Positions 16,791 through 23,855 of a DNA stretch of 23,855 nt are shown here, piece after piece. How positions within the stretch are numbered: position 1 is the first letter of the stretch; each line of letters opens with the position of its first letter. Source of the DNA: CAYMLL01 sp964390645 (lineage in GTDB: Bacteria; Planctomycetota; UBA8108); assembly GCA_964390645.1 (NCBI GenBank), contig CAYMLL010000092.1, positions 1 to 23,855 on the forward strand, given 5' to 3'. Below the pieces are notes generated by a model, which ran no database searches, was not told the DNA's origin, and saw only the letters and a list, made by a program, of their open reading frames with translations. Both the position numbers and the translations under genes were made by a program.

Positions 16791-17399
16791 TCCGATCCGG
16801 CGAGGCTCTGGGAGCGCTCGGTGGATGTTCGCGGGGGGAGCGGGAGCGGCTCGACGGGGGCGACGCGTGACCGGTTCCGGTCCCGGCGTCCTTTCGTCGT
16901 GTCCATGCGCGGTTTCGTGAAGTCGAGGGGCGGCGTCTCTGCCGCCGCACGGGGCCCGAGGCGTCGTCAGGCCCGGGTTTCACTCGCTGACTCGCGCCCG
17001 GAAGCCGTCGGGACGGCCGAGGGGAGCGACCCGGTACGACGGGCGCTCCGCGCCGCGCTGGATGCGGGGCAAGCCCGGTCCGTTTGCTGCCGGGCGGTCG
17101 GTGCTCGGGGGCTCGGACTCACCGCGACGTTCACCGGGGCCGCGGCGGTCGTGGGGGCGGAAGCCACGGTCGACGAGGAGCGCGACGACGATGTTCCGCC
17201 GCGTCGATCCGTCGGAGGCCGCGGCCGAGGCGAGAGTGGGAGCGGCGACGACCCGCGCGCGGAAGCAGAGGTCGAACGTCGTCCGGAGGCCCCCGGTCGG
17301 TCTGCGGGGCGGGCCGAGAGCGGGGTGACCGGGGCGCCCTGGTCGTCGCGCGGGTCGACCGTCCCGGACCTTCTCGGGCCGTCGGCGTGACCGTGGTGC
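16791..17399. other. GC-rich gap between divergent operons, no confident gene
   Basis: About 600 bases of very GC-rich sequence lie between the divergent cytochrome operons. The longest plausible reading is a plus-strand frame from an ATG at 16903 to a TGA at 17390 (162 codons). It has a short Ala/Val-rich stretch (GLGLTATFTGAAAVVGAE) and an Arg/Gly/Ser/Glu-rich tail. It has no family resemblance, no clear ribosome-binding site, and open frames also exist on the other strand, as expected from base composition alone. It could be a fast-evolving or decayed gene or non-coding DNA. Confidence 0.35.
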
Positions 17400-17428
17400 T
17401 TGACCGGTTATCTCCGTCTGCGTAGGAT
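17400..17428 (+). promoter_or_regulatory. Sigma70-like promoter for the Big2-DUF1549 operon
   Basis: TTGACC (17400-17405) and TAGGAT (17423-17428) have the ideal 17-base spacing. The -35 matches 5 of 6 consensus bases and the -10 matches 4 of 6, including the key TA..AT. Transcription would start near 17435, immediately before the GGAGG at 17436-17440, giving a very short leader. Confidence 0.6.
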
Positions 17429-17435
17429 GCGTCCC

Positions 17436-17440
17436 GGAGG
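17436..17440 (+). promoter_or_regulatory. Shine-Dalgarno site deciding the start at 17450
   Basis: GGAGG lies 9 bases before the ATG at 17450 but only 3 bases before the in-frame GTG at 17444. The spacing favours the ATG. Confidence 0.7.
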
Positions 17441-17449
17441 CTCGTGCTC

Positions 17450-19954
17450 ATGCGCTGCGACGGCGGAGATCTGCGTGCGCGTCACTCGGGCGCCCTGGCT
17501 CCGAGGGGGCTGGCGGCCTTGCGGGCCCCGTGCCTGGTGATCCTGGTCGGCGGGATCGGGAGCGTTGCCGATGCGGCGGATCTCGAGATCCGTGTCAGCC
17601 CTGCGAGCGTGCGCCTCGAGGGGCCGGATGCCGGGCAGCAGCTCGTCGTCACCGCGTTGCTGGGCGAGAGGCGGGTGAGAGATCTCACCCGCGAGGTCGG
17701 CTACTCGGTGGGTGATCCCGCCGTCGTCGTCGTCGACGCCATCGGCAGGGTGGCTCCGCGCCGGGACGGACGCACGGAGATCACGATCCGCCACGGGGGG
17801 AAGGTCGCGAGAGTTCCGGTGGAGGTGCGCGGCCTCGCGTCGCCGGCGCCCGCTTCCTTCGAGGCCGAGATCCTGCCGATCCTGACCAAGGCCTCGTGCA
17901 ACTCGAGCTCCTGCCACGGCAAGGCCGAGGGGCAGGGCGGCTTCAAGCTGAGCCTCTTCGGTTTCGATCCGGTCGCCGACCACGACGCGATCGTCAAGGG
18001 TGTTCGCGGACGGCGTGTCAACGGCGCCGCTCCGTCGCGCAGCCTCCTCTTGCGCAAGGCGTCCGCGATGACGCCGCACGGCGGCGGCCTCAAGATCGAG
18101 AAGGACGGGCTCTTTTTTCGCCGCATCGCCCGGTGGATGACGGAGGGCGCGTCGCTGCGGAGCGACGCGGTCTCGTCCCCGTCGCGGATCGAGGTCGAGC
18201 CGGCCGAGCTCGTGCTCCAGCCCGGATCGTCGCAGCAGCTGCGCGTCACTGCGATCGACCCGGACGGACGACGGCGCTGCGTGACCCTCGAGGCCGAGTA
18301 CCGGTCGAACAATCCGCCGATCGCCGCGATTGACGAGGGTGGTCTGCTCCGCGCGGGCGAGGTCGCCGGTGAAGCCGCGATGCTCGTTCGTCACCTCGGG
18401 CTCGTGGCGGTGTGTCGTGTGACGCTCCCACGACGCGCGAGTGATGATGAACCTCCCTACGTCCGGCCGCCGGAGCGCAACTTTGTCGACAAGCTCGTCT
18501 GGAACAAGCTCGAGCGGCTCGGGATCCGTCCGAGCGATCTTGCCGACGACGCGACGTTCCTCCGGCGTGCTCACCTCGACGTCATCGGTATGCTGCCGAC
18601 GCCGCAGGAGACTCGCGAGTTCCTCGCCGACGCCGACCCCGACAAGCGCGAGAAGCTCGTCGATCGGCTGCTGGAGCGTCAGGAGTACGCCGACTACTGG
18701 GCGCTGCGCTGGTCGGATATGCTGCGCGTCGACACCGACAAGGTGAAGCCGCGGGGGGCGGTCGCCATGACGCGCTGGCTGCGGCGACAGTTTCGCGAGA
18801 ACACCCGCTACGACGAGCTCGTCCGTCGCATCATCTCCGTGCGCGGCAACACGCTCGCCGAGGGCCCGGCGTCGTTCTTTCACGTGCTCGACGATCCCCC
18901 GAAGCTGGGAGAGTCCGTCAGCCAGCTCTTCCTCGGCATCCGGATCGAGTGCGCGAAGTGCCATCAACATCCGTTCGAGCGCTGGGGGCAGAGCGACTAC
19001 TTCGCATTCGCGGGCTTCTTCACCGGCGTGAAGCGCAAGGGGGTGCCGACGGGCGGGCAGATGATCTTTTCTCGGGGCGGCGCGGATCTCAAGCACCCAC
19101 GAAGCGACAAGCCGGTGCCGACGGCGGCTCTCGGCGAGGAGCCGGCGGAGTTTTCCAGCAGCGAGGATCGACGTGCGGTGCTCGCGAGATGGATGACCGC
19201 GCGCGAGAACCCGTACTTCGCCCGCTCCATCGCCAATCGTCTCTGGGCGCACTATTTCGGTCGCGGTCTCGTCGAGCCCCTCGACGACATGCGCACGACG
19301 AATCCGGCGACGAACGAGCCGCTGCTCGACGCCCTCGCCGATCATCTCCACGAGATCGGCTTCGACCTCCGGGCGTTCACGCGCACACTGATGACCTCGC
19401 GTGTCTACCAGCTCGGCTCCGTCGCGAACGAGACGAACCGGGACGATGTGCAGAACTTTTCCCACGCGCTCTACAAGGCGCTCCCAGCCGAGGTTCTGCT
19501 CGATGCGATCAGCGCCGCGACCGCGGTGCCGGAGGAGTTCATCGGCTGGCCAGTCGGCTATCGCGCCGTCGAGCTGTGGGACAACCGCATGCCGTCGTAC
19601 TTCCTGCGCATCTTCGGTCGACCCGCGCGAGTCAGCGTCTGCGAGTGCGAGCGCGGCAACGAGCCGAGCGTGGCGCAGGCGCTTCACCTGATGAACGCCC
19701 CGGAGGTGACCCGCAAGATCGAGCATCGCCACGGTCGCTCCCGACGGCTCGCCGACAGCGATCAGACGCCCGCGGAGATCATCGATGAGCTCTACCTCGC
19801 GACGCACACGCGGTTTCCGAGCCGTGAGGAGCGAGAGCTGATGTTGACCGCCTTCGGTGGCGATCGAGAGCGGGACCCCGCTGCTCGTCAGAGGGGCGCA
19901 GAAGACGTTCTCTGGACGCTTTTGAACATGAAGGAGTTCATCTACAATCATTAG
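17450..19954 (+). CDS. Big2 - CX4CH - Big2 - DUF1549 - DUF1553 secreted protein
   Basis: The ATG start gives 834 residues with a long, arginine-containing signal region (hydrophobic PCLVILVGGIGSVADA). A bacterial Ig-like (Big2) domain covers about residues 45-125. A heme-type segment with the spacing CNSSSCHG (C150, C155, H156; four residues between cysteines) follows, with GQGGFKLSLFGFDP after it. A second Big2-like domain lies at about 243-325. DUF1549 then runs from about 335 (RRAHLDVIGMLPTPQE), with CAKCHQHPFERW (C501, C504, H505), and DUF1553 from about 562 (ARWMTARENPYFARSIANRLWAHYFGRGLVEPLDDMR) to the end. This is a recognised Planctomycete subtype distinct from the PSCyt1-type. It heads an operon with DUF1501 and PPC-domain genes. 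Ig-like domains suggest surface or matrix contact; the reaction is unknown. Confidence 0.93.
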   Translation: MRCDGGDLRARHSGALAPRGLAALRAPCLVILVGGIGSVADAADLEIRVSPASVRLEGPDAGQQLVVTALLGERRVRDLTREVGYSVGDPAVVVVDAIGRVAPRRDGRTEITIRHGGKVARVPVEVRGLASPAPASFEAEILPILTKASCNSSSCHGKAEGQGGFKLSLFGFDPVADHDAIVKGVRGRRVNGAAPSRSLLLRKASAMTPHGGGLKIEKDGLFFRRIARWMTEGASLRSDAVSSPSRIEVEPAELVLQPGSSQQLRVTAIDPDGRRRCVTLEAEYRSNNPPIAAIDEGGLLRAGEVAGEAAMLVRHLGLVAVCRVTLPRRASDDEPPYVRPPERNFVDKLVWNKLERLGIRPSDLADDATFLRRAHLDVIGMLPTPQETREFLADADPDKREKLVDRLLERQEYADYWALRWSDMLRVDTDKVKPRGAVAMTRWLRRQFRENTRYDELVRRIISVRGNTLAEGPASFFHVLDDPPKLGESVSQLFLGIRIECAKCHQHPFERWGQSDYFAFAGFFTGVKRKGVPTGGQMIFSRGGADLKHPRSDKPVPTAALGEEPAEFSSSEDRRAVLARWMTARENPYFARSIANRLWAHYFGRGLVEPLDDMRTTNPATNEPLLDALADHLHEIGFDLRAFTRTLMTSRVYQLGSVANETNRDDVQNFSHALYKALPAEVLLDAISAATAVPEEFIGWPVGYRAVELWDNRMPSYFLRIFGRPARVSVCECERGNEPSVAQALHLMNAPEVTRKIEHRHGRSRRLADSDQTPAEIIDELYLATHTRFPSREERELMLTAFGGDRERDPAARQRGAEDVLWTLLNMKEFIYNH

Positions 19955-19966
19955 GGCTGCAGGCCG

Positions 19967-19984
19967 CAGGTTCCCGCGAACCTG
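19967..19984 (+). repeat. Strong hairpin between operon genes
   Basis: CAGGTTC (19967-19973) pairs perfectly with GAACCTG (19978-19984) around the 4-base loop CCGC. Flanking CCG and CGG can extend the stem past a small bulge. It sits 12 bases after the stop of the Big2-DUF1549 gene and about 30 bases before the DUF1501 start. There is no T-tract, so partial termination, mRNA processing or 3'-end protection are all possible. Confidence 0.55.
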
Positions 19985-20015
19985 AGCGGCGGATTCATCC
20001 GTCGGGAGAGAGTTC

Positions 20016-21410
20016 ATGCTGAAGTTCGATGCGGGCGGGAGTCGTCGAGGCTACTGTGATAGGATGACGCGGCGCCACCCCTTGCGCGGCGGGGGCACGC
20101 GGCTCGTCGGCGGCCTGGCCGTGCCGCATCTTCTCGCGCTCGAGTCGCGAGCAGCGGGCGTGCGAGCGGCCGAGGGGAGCATCGAGCCGTCGAGGCCGCG
20201 GGCGAGGGCGCGCTCGTGCATCTTCCTCTTCCTCGAGGGCGGGCCGAGCCACATCGATATGTGGGATCTCAAGCCCGACGCGCCGAAGGAGATCCGCGGG
20301 CCCTACAGGCCGATTCGTACGAACGTGCCCGGCACCTTCATCGGCGAGCTGATGCCGCGCTCTGCGAAGGTCGCGGACAAGTACACGATCCTGCGCAGCC
20401 ACAGCCACGGCGACAACGGTCACCAGACCGGGTACCACCGCGTGATGACCGGCTACCCGCCGAGCTTTGCCGACGGTCAGGCCAACCGCCTGCCGACGAA
20501 CGAGCTCTATCCGTCGATCGGCTCCATCATCTCGCGCCAGCTCGGACCTGGCGGTCCCGTGCCCCCCTACGTCAACATGCCGAACCCGATGGGACCGGGC
20601 GGCCCCGGATTCTACGGCGCCGAGTACGCGCCGTTCGTCATCGAGACGGACCCTGTCCAGGCCGATTTTCAGGTCCGCGACCTGACGCCTGCGGGCGTCG
20701 GAGGAGGGGACGGTGAGCGGCGATTCCGGCGGCGCCGTCAGCTTCTGGAGCGCGTCGAGGAGCTGCGGTCGCGCGGTGCGCTCACGGGCCGCGCCGGGGC
20801 GATGCCGACGTACTACGAGAAGGCGCTCGACATCGTCACGTCCGCGCAGGCGAAGCAGGCCTTCGACATTCACCAGGAGCCGCAGTGGCTTCGAGAGTCT
20901 TACGGCCACACCTCGCTCGGACAGTGCGCGCTTCTCGGTCGACGTCTCGTCGAGGCCGGCTGTCGCTTCGTGGGCGTCGAGCACGGCAGCTGGGACACGC
21001 ACTTCGACAACTTCACGAGTCTCGAGACGTCGTTGGCGCCGCACGCGGATCAAGCCTTCAGCGCGCTCGTCACCGACCTCGCACAGCGCGGGCTGCTCGA
21101 CGAGACGCTCGTCGTCCTGATGGGGGAAATGGGACGGACCCCGAAGATCAACAAGGACGCCGGCCGTGACCACTGGTCGGCCGCACAGACAGTGGTCCTC
21201 GCTGGCGGCGGCATCAAGGAGGGCGCCGTGGTCGGATCGACCGACAAGCATGCGTCCGCGGTGACTTCGACACCGGTGTCGATCCAGGACCTCCTGCGCA
21301 CGATCTTCCATCTGATGGGCGTCGATGCGGACAGGACCAACCTCACGCCGCTGGGTCGCCCCGTGCCGGTCGTCAAGGACGGGCGAGTCGTCCGGGAGCT
21401 GCTGGCGTGA
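20016..21410 (+). CDS. DUF1501 protein, Tat-exported (GRDHW type)
   Basis: This 464-residue protein starts at an ATG with GGGAGAGAG just upstream and the subtype's typical opening MLKFDAGGSRRGYCDRMTRR. The twin arginines are in MTRRHPLRGGG, which departs from the usual RRDFLxxG form; the following hydrophobic stretch LVGGLAVPHLLAL is normal. DUF1501 landmarks are CIFLFLEGGPSHIDMWDLKPDAP, SHGDNGHQTGYHRVMTGYPP, VLMGEMGRTPKINKDAGRDHW (GRDHW at 383-387) and VLAGGGIKEGAVVGSTDKHA. It has GRDHW where the other two DUF1501 proteins here have GRDHH, and it lacks their RLTYRxxGRxFRLTDV ending, so it belongs to a different subfamily. Its last codon overlaps the GTG start of the PPC-domain gene. Confidence 0.94.
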   Translation: MLKFDAGGSRRGYCDRMTRRHPLRGGGTRLVGGLAVPHLLALESRAAGVRAAEGSIEPSRPRARARSCIFLFLEGGPSHIDMWDLKPDAPKEIRGPYRPIRTNVPGTFIGELMPRSAKVADKYTILRSHSHGDNGHQTGYHRVMTGYPPSFADGQANRLPTNELYPSIGSIISRQLGPGGPVPPYVNMPNPMGPGGPGFYGAEYAPFVIETDPVQADFQVRDLTPAGVGGGDGERRFRRRRQLLERVEELRSRGALTGRAGAMPTYYEKALDIVTSAQAKQAFDIHQEPQWLRESYGHTSLGQCALLGRRLVEAGCRFVGVEHGSWDTHFDNFTSLETSLAPHADQAFSALVTDLAQRGLLDETLVVLMGEMGRTPKINKDAGRDHWSAAQTVVLAGGGIKEGAVVGSTDKHASAVTSTPVSIQDLLRTIFHLMGVDADRTNLTPLGRPVPVVKDGRVVRELLA

Positions 21411-23824
21411 GCCGGCGCTCCGCGGTCGCGTTGGTCGTCCTCGCGTGCCTGGGCTCTTCGACGTCGTCGATGGCGCAGAAGGCGCCGGAGCTCGGCTACG
21501 TGTTTCCGGCGGGCGGACGGGCCGGAACGACCGTCGACGTCCGGCTCGGCGGCTACGACTTCACGCCCGACATGCAGTTCTTCTGTCTGGCCCCGGGAGT
21601 GAGGCTGACGGCCCTCGACGAGCCCGGCGAGCCGATCATCCAGGCGCCGCCGTACTGGTTCGGACCGAAGGGGCGCTCCACGGCGATGCCGATCCCGCGG
21701 GAGGTGAAGGCCAGATTCGAGCTCCCTGCCGACCTGCCGCCCGGCCCGATCCGCTGGCAGGTGGCCAACGCCAACGGCTCGAGCGCCACCGCGGTCTTCG
21801 AGGTCGGCGACGGGGTCGAGCTCGTCGAGGACCGGTGGCGCGACGATCTTCAGCCGCTCCCCGCCCTCCCGGTAACCGTCTCCGGGCGCCTCGGCCGCAT
21901 CGCCGAGGTCGACCGCTACTCCTTCGTGGCGGCGTCGAGCGGTCCGGTGTCCGTCGATCTCGTGGCGCGGCGCCTGGGCGCCGACCTCCACGCCGTCATC
22001 GAGATCCTTGACGCGATCGGGCGGCGCATCGCCGACGTGGCGGACACCGAGGGCTTCGACGCCGCGCTGACCTTCGCGGCGGTGAAGGGCGAGCGCTACG
22101 TGATCGGCATACGGGACGTCGACTTCCGGGGCCACCGATCCTTCGTCTACCGCGTCCGGGTCACCCCCGGTCCTCGTGTCTGCGTCGCCGTGCCGGCGAG
22201 CGGTCGACGCGGCGAGACGCGCGATGTAGAGCTCGTCGGCTACGGCGTCGCGACCGGCGCGGCGCGGCTGGAGAGCGTCACGCGCTGCGTCACTTTTCCG
22301 ACGGCGGAGGCGAGCTCCATACGCTACCGTCTGCAAACCCCGCATGGTGACGCCGCGTCATTCGAGCTCGGTGTCTCGGAGCTTCTCGAGACCGTCGAGG
22401 ACGAAGGCGGTGGCGACGAGGCAAGACGGCTTCAGGTCCCGGGCGCGGTGACCGGTCGACTCGGCGGCGGCGACGATCGCTGGATCTTCGAGGCGGGCAA
22501 GGGCGACGTGCTGGGTGTCGAGCTCGAGGCGCGTGCGATCGGCTCTCCTCTGGACGTGACTCTGGGCATCGTCGACGCCGCGAGCGGCAAGGAGCTCGCG
22601 AAGAACGACGACGCGAAGGGCTCGACGGATGCCGCGCTCGACTTCACGGCTCCGGAGGCCGGCAGCTACGAGATAGTCGTCGGCGATGTCTCCGGGCTGA
22701 CAGGGTCACCCCGCTCGATCTATCGGCTCGTCGTCCGTCGGGTGACGTCGGATATCGAGCTGACGATGCCCCAGCAGCTGACGCTCGCTCACGGCGGCAA
22801 GGTGGAGCTCGTCGTCAAGGCGGTCCGGCGCGGTGGCTTCTCGGGTGAGGTGTCGCTGTCGCTCACGGGACTCCCCGACGGGGTTACGGCGCCGGCGGGG
22901 CTGAAGATCGCCGGGGACAAGGGCGAGCTGAAGATTCCGATCGAGTGCGCGAAGGACGCGGCGACGTCGGCCGCGCTGCTGCGAGTCGAAGGGAGTGTCG
23001 AGATCGATGGTCGAGCCGAGCGACGCGTCGCTCTCGCAGGAGCATCCGGAAATCTCTGCGCTCGCCGTCCGAGGGACAGTCAGGTGGATGCCTGCGTGAT
23101 CGCGACGACCATGCCGCCTCCGCTGAGCTTCGACGTCGTCGGTCGTCAGACGCAGCGCGCGGTTCACCGGGGTACCACGTACCCGGCGCCCATCGTTCTG
23201 GAGCGTGCTGACGGCTTTGATGGCGAGGTCGAGCTGCACATGCTCGCGAAGCAGGCGCGGCACCGTCAGGGAATTCGCGGGCCGGCGATCGTCGTGCCGC
23301 CCGGTGTCAGCGCGGTCGAGTATCCGATCTTCCTCCCCGAGTGGCTCGAGACCGATCGCACGTCGCGCATGGTGCTCCTGGCGATGGCGAAGGTGCGTGA
23401 TCCGAAGGGGAACCTGCGGTATCTGACGACGCCGATTACGTCGCGCATCACGATTATCCTCGTGGGAGCGCTGCTTAATATCTCGCACGCGGGGCCCGCG
23501 AAGGGTGTCGCGGGACCCGGCGAGCTGACGGTGACGCCCGGCAGCGTCTTCGAGTTCCCGCTGCGTGTGCGGCGCTCGGTGAAGCTACGCGAAGACGTGC
23601 GCGTCGAGCTGGCGCCGTCCTCCGAGCCCGGCGATCTCCTGAGCTCGGAGGCCGTCGTCCTGGGACGGGGTGAGGACGCGGCGGTGCTGCGAATCACGTC
23701 GGCGCGGGATCCCCGCCTGGTCGGGGACTGGAAGATCGCGGTGCGAGCCACCGCCACGGTCGCCGGCAAGTGGCCGGCGATCTCCCTTGTCGAGGTGCCG
23801 GTGCCGTTCGTCGCGGGAGAGTGA
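21407..23824 (+). CDS. Secreted multi-domain protein with two PPC domains
   Basis: The GTG start overlaps the DUF1501 stop (GTGA) and has GGGAG 8 bases upstream, giving 805 residues. A Sec signal (MSRRSAVALVVLACLGSSTSSMAQ) is followed by an IPT/TIG-like domain at about 25-140 (LGYVFPAGGRAGTTVDVRLGG). Two bacterial pre-peptidase C-terminal (PPC) domains lie at about 145-258 (VSGRLGRIAEVDRYSFVA) and 335-447 (VTGRLGGGDDRWIFEA). They are separated by a short Ig-like segment beginning PRVCVAVPASGRRGETRDVEL. The remaining 350 residues look like further beta-sandwich repeats (FSGEVSLSLTGLPDGV; FDGEVELHML). No heme motif, protease domain or membrane anchor was seen. It probably acts as a structural or binding partner outside the cell for the two upstream products. 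Only 31 bases remain after the stop. Confidence 0.9.
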   Translation: MSRRSAVALVVLACLGSSTSSMAQKAPELGYVFPAGGRAGTTVDVRLGGYDFTPDMQFFCLAPGVRLTALDEPGEPIIQAPPYWFGPKGRSTAMPIPREVKARFELPADLPPGPIRWQVANANGSSATAVFEVGDGVELVEDRWRDDLQPLPALPVTVSGRLGRIAEVDRYSFVAASSGPVSVDLVARRLGADLHAVIEILDAIGRRIADVADTEGFDAALTFAAVKGERYVIGIRDVDFRGHRSFVYRVRVTPGPRVCVAVPASGRRGETRDVELVGYGVATGAARLESVTRCVTFPTAEASSIRYRLQTPHGDAASFELGVSELLETVEDEGGGDEARRLQVPGAVTGRLGGGDDRWIFEAGKGDVLGVELEARAIGSPLDVTLGIVDAASGKELAKNDDAKGSTDAALDFTAPEAGSYEIVVGDVSGLTGSPRSIYRLVVRRVTSDIELTMPQQLTLAHGGKVELVVKAVRRGGFSGEVSLSLTGLPDGVTAPAGLKIAGDKGELKIPIECAKDAATSAALLRVEGSVEIDGRAERRVALAGASGNLCARRPRDSQVDACVIATTMPPPLSFDVVGRQTQRAVHRGTTYPAPIVLERADGFDGEVELHMLAKQARHRQGIRGPAIVVPPGVSAVEYPIFLPEWLETDRTSRMVLLAMAKVRDPKGNLRYLTTPITSRITIILVGALLNISHAGPAKGVAGPGELTVTPGSVFEFPLRVRRSVKLREDVRVELAPSSEPGDLLSSEAVVLGRGEDAAVLRITSARDPRLVGDWKIAVRATATVAGKWPAISLVEVPVPFVAGE

Positions 23825-23843
23825 GCCGTGCCGGGGCGACCCG

Positions 23844-23855
23844 CCCCCCCCCCCC
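23844..23855. other. Terminal 12-base poly-C run, likely assembly artefact
   Basis: The window ends in twelve consecutive C residues, directly after normal sequence. A G/C homopolymer at a contig end is a familiar product of two-colour sequencing chemistry, where lost signal is read as G. It should not be taken as genomic. Confidence 0.6.

Noticed and set aside
20061..20130. Possible compensated frameshift in the Tat signal of the third DUF1501 protein (RRHPLRGGG instead of RRDFLxxGG)
   Set aside because: Other local frames give no better match, and the frame is continuous with good family motifs on both sides, so it is treated as natural divergence.
1..23855. Mobile elements, CRISPR arrays, phage or defence genes
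   Set aside because: No transposase, integrase, spaced repeats or known defence domains were seen on either strand.

Overview
The window reads as chromosome from a GC-rich member of the Planctomycetota (or a close PVC relative). The evidence is its gene content: DUF1549/DUF1553 and DUF1592-type heme proteins (the Planctomycete cytochrome, or 'PSD', families), each paired with a Tat-exported DUF1501 or DUF1552 protein. These families are strongly expanded in that group. Both ends look like contig ends: base 1 begins inside a perfect hairpin and inside a gene, and the last 12 bases are a pure C run.

Layout. 1-1244 (minus): truncated DUF1549 cytochrome with a LamG domain, running off the left edge. 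1477-5405 (plus): DUF1549-CBM-like-DUF1553 protein, then a DUF1501 protein, joined by an ATGA overlap. 5599-6558 (minus): a cytosolic DHDPS/N-acetylneuraminate-lyase family enzyme. 6851-7501 (plus): a small class I SAM-dependent methyltransferase-like protein. 7645-12530 (plus): a large LamG-LamG-cytochrome-DUF1587/1595/1592/1588/1585 protein, then a DUF1552 protein, again with an ATGA overlap. 12684-16745 (minus): PSCyt1-DUF1549-DUF1553 protein followed by DUF1501. 17450-23824 (plus): Big2-CX4CH-Big2-DUF1549-DUF1553 protein, DUF1501, then a PPC-domain secreted protein, the last two joined by a GTGA overlap.

Working view. Ten of the twelve genes belong to five copies (one cut off) of the same plan. 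A Sec-exported protein with CXXCH heme motifs, usually with a sugar-binding or adhesive domain, is followed in the same transcript by a Tat-exported protein. Two unrelated heme scaffolds are tied to such a Tat partner by the same 4-base stop/start overlap, which suggests an obligate periplasmic pair. The substrate and chemistry cannot be read from sequence; extracellular polysaccharide or sulfated-glycan processing is only a hypothesis. The aldolase-family gene and the methyltransferase are cytosolic and may or may not be linked.

Regulatory signals: sigma70-like promoters are visible before the 7645 and 17450 genes, a good -10 box before the 16745 gene, and several hairpins lie in the gaps. 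No tRNA, rRNA, CRISPR, integrase or insertion sequence was seen.
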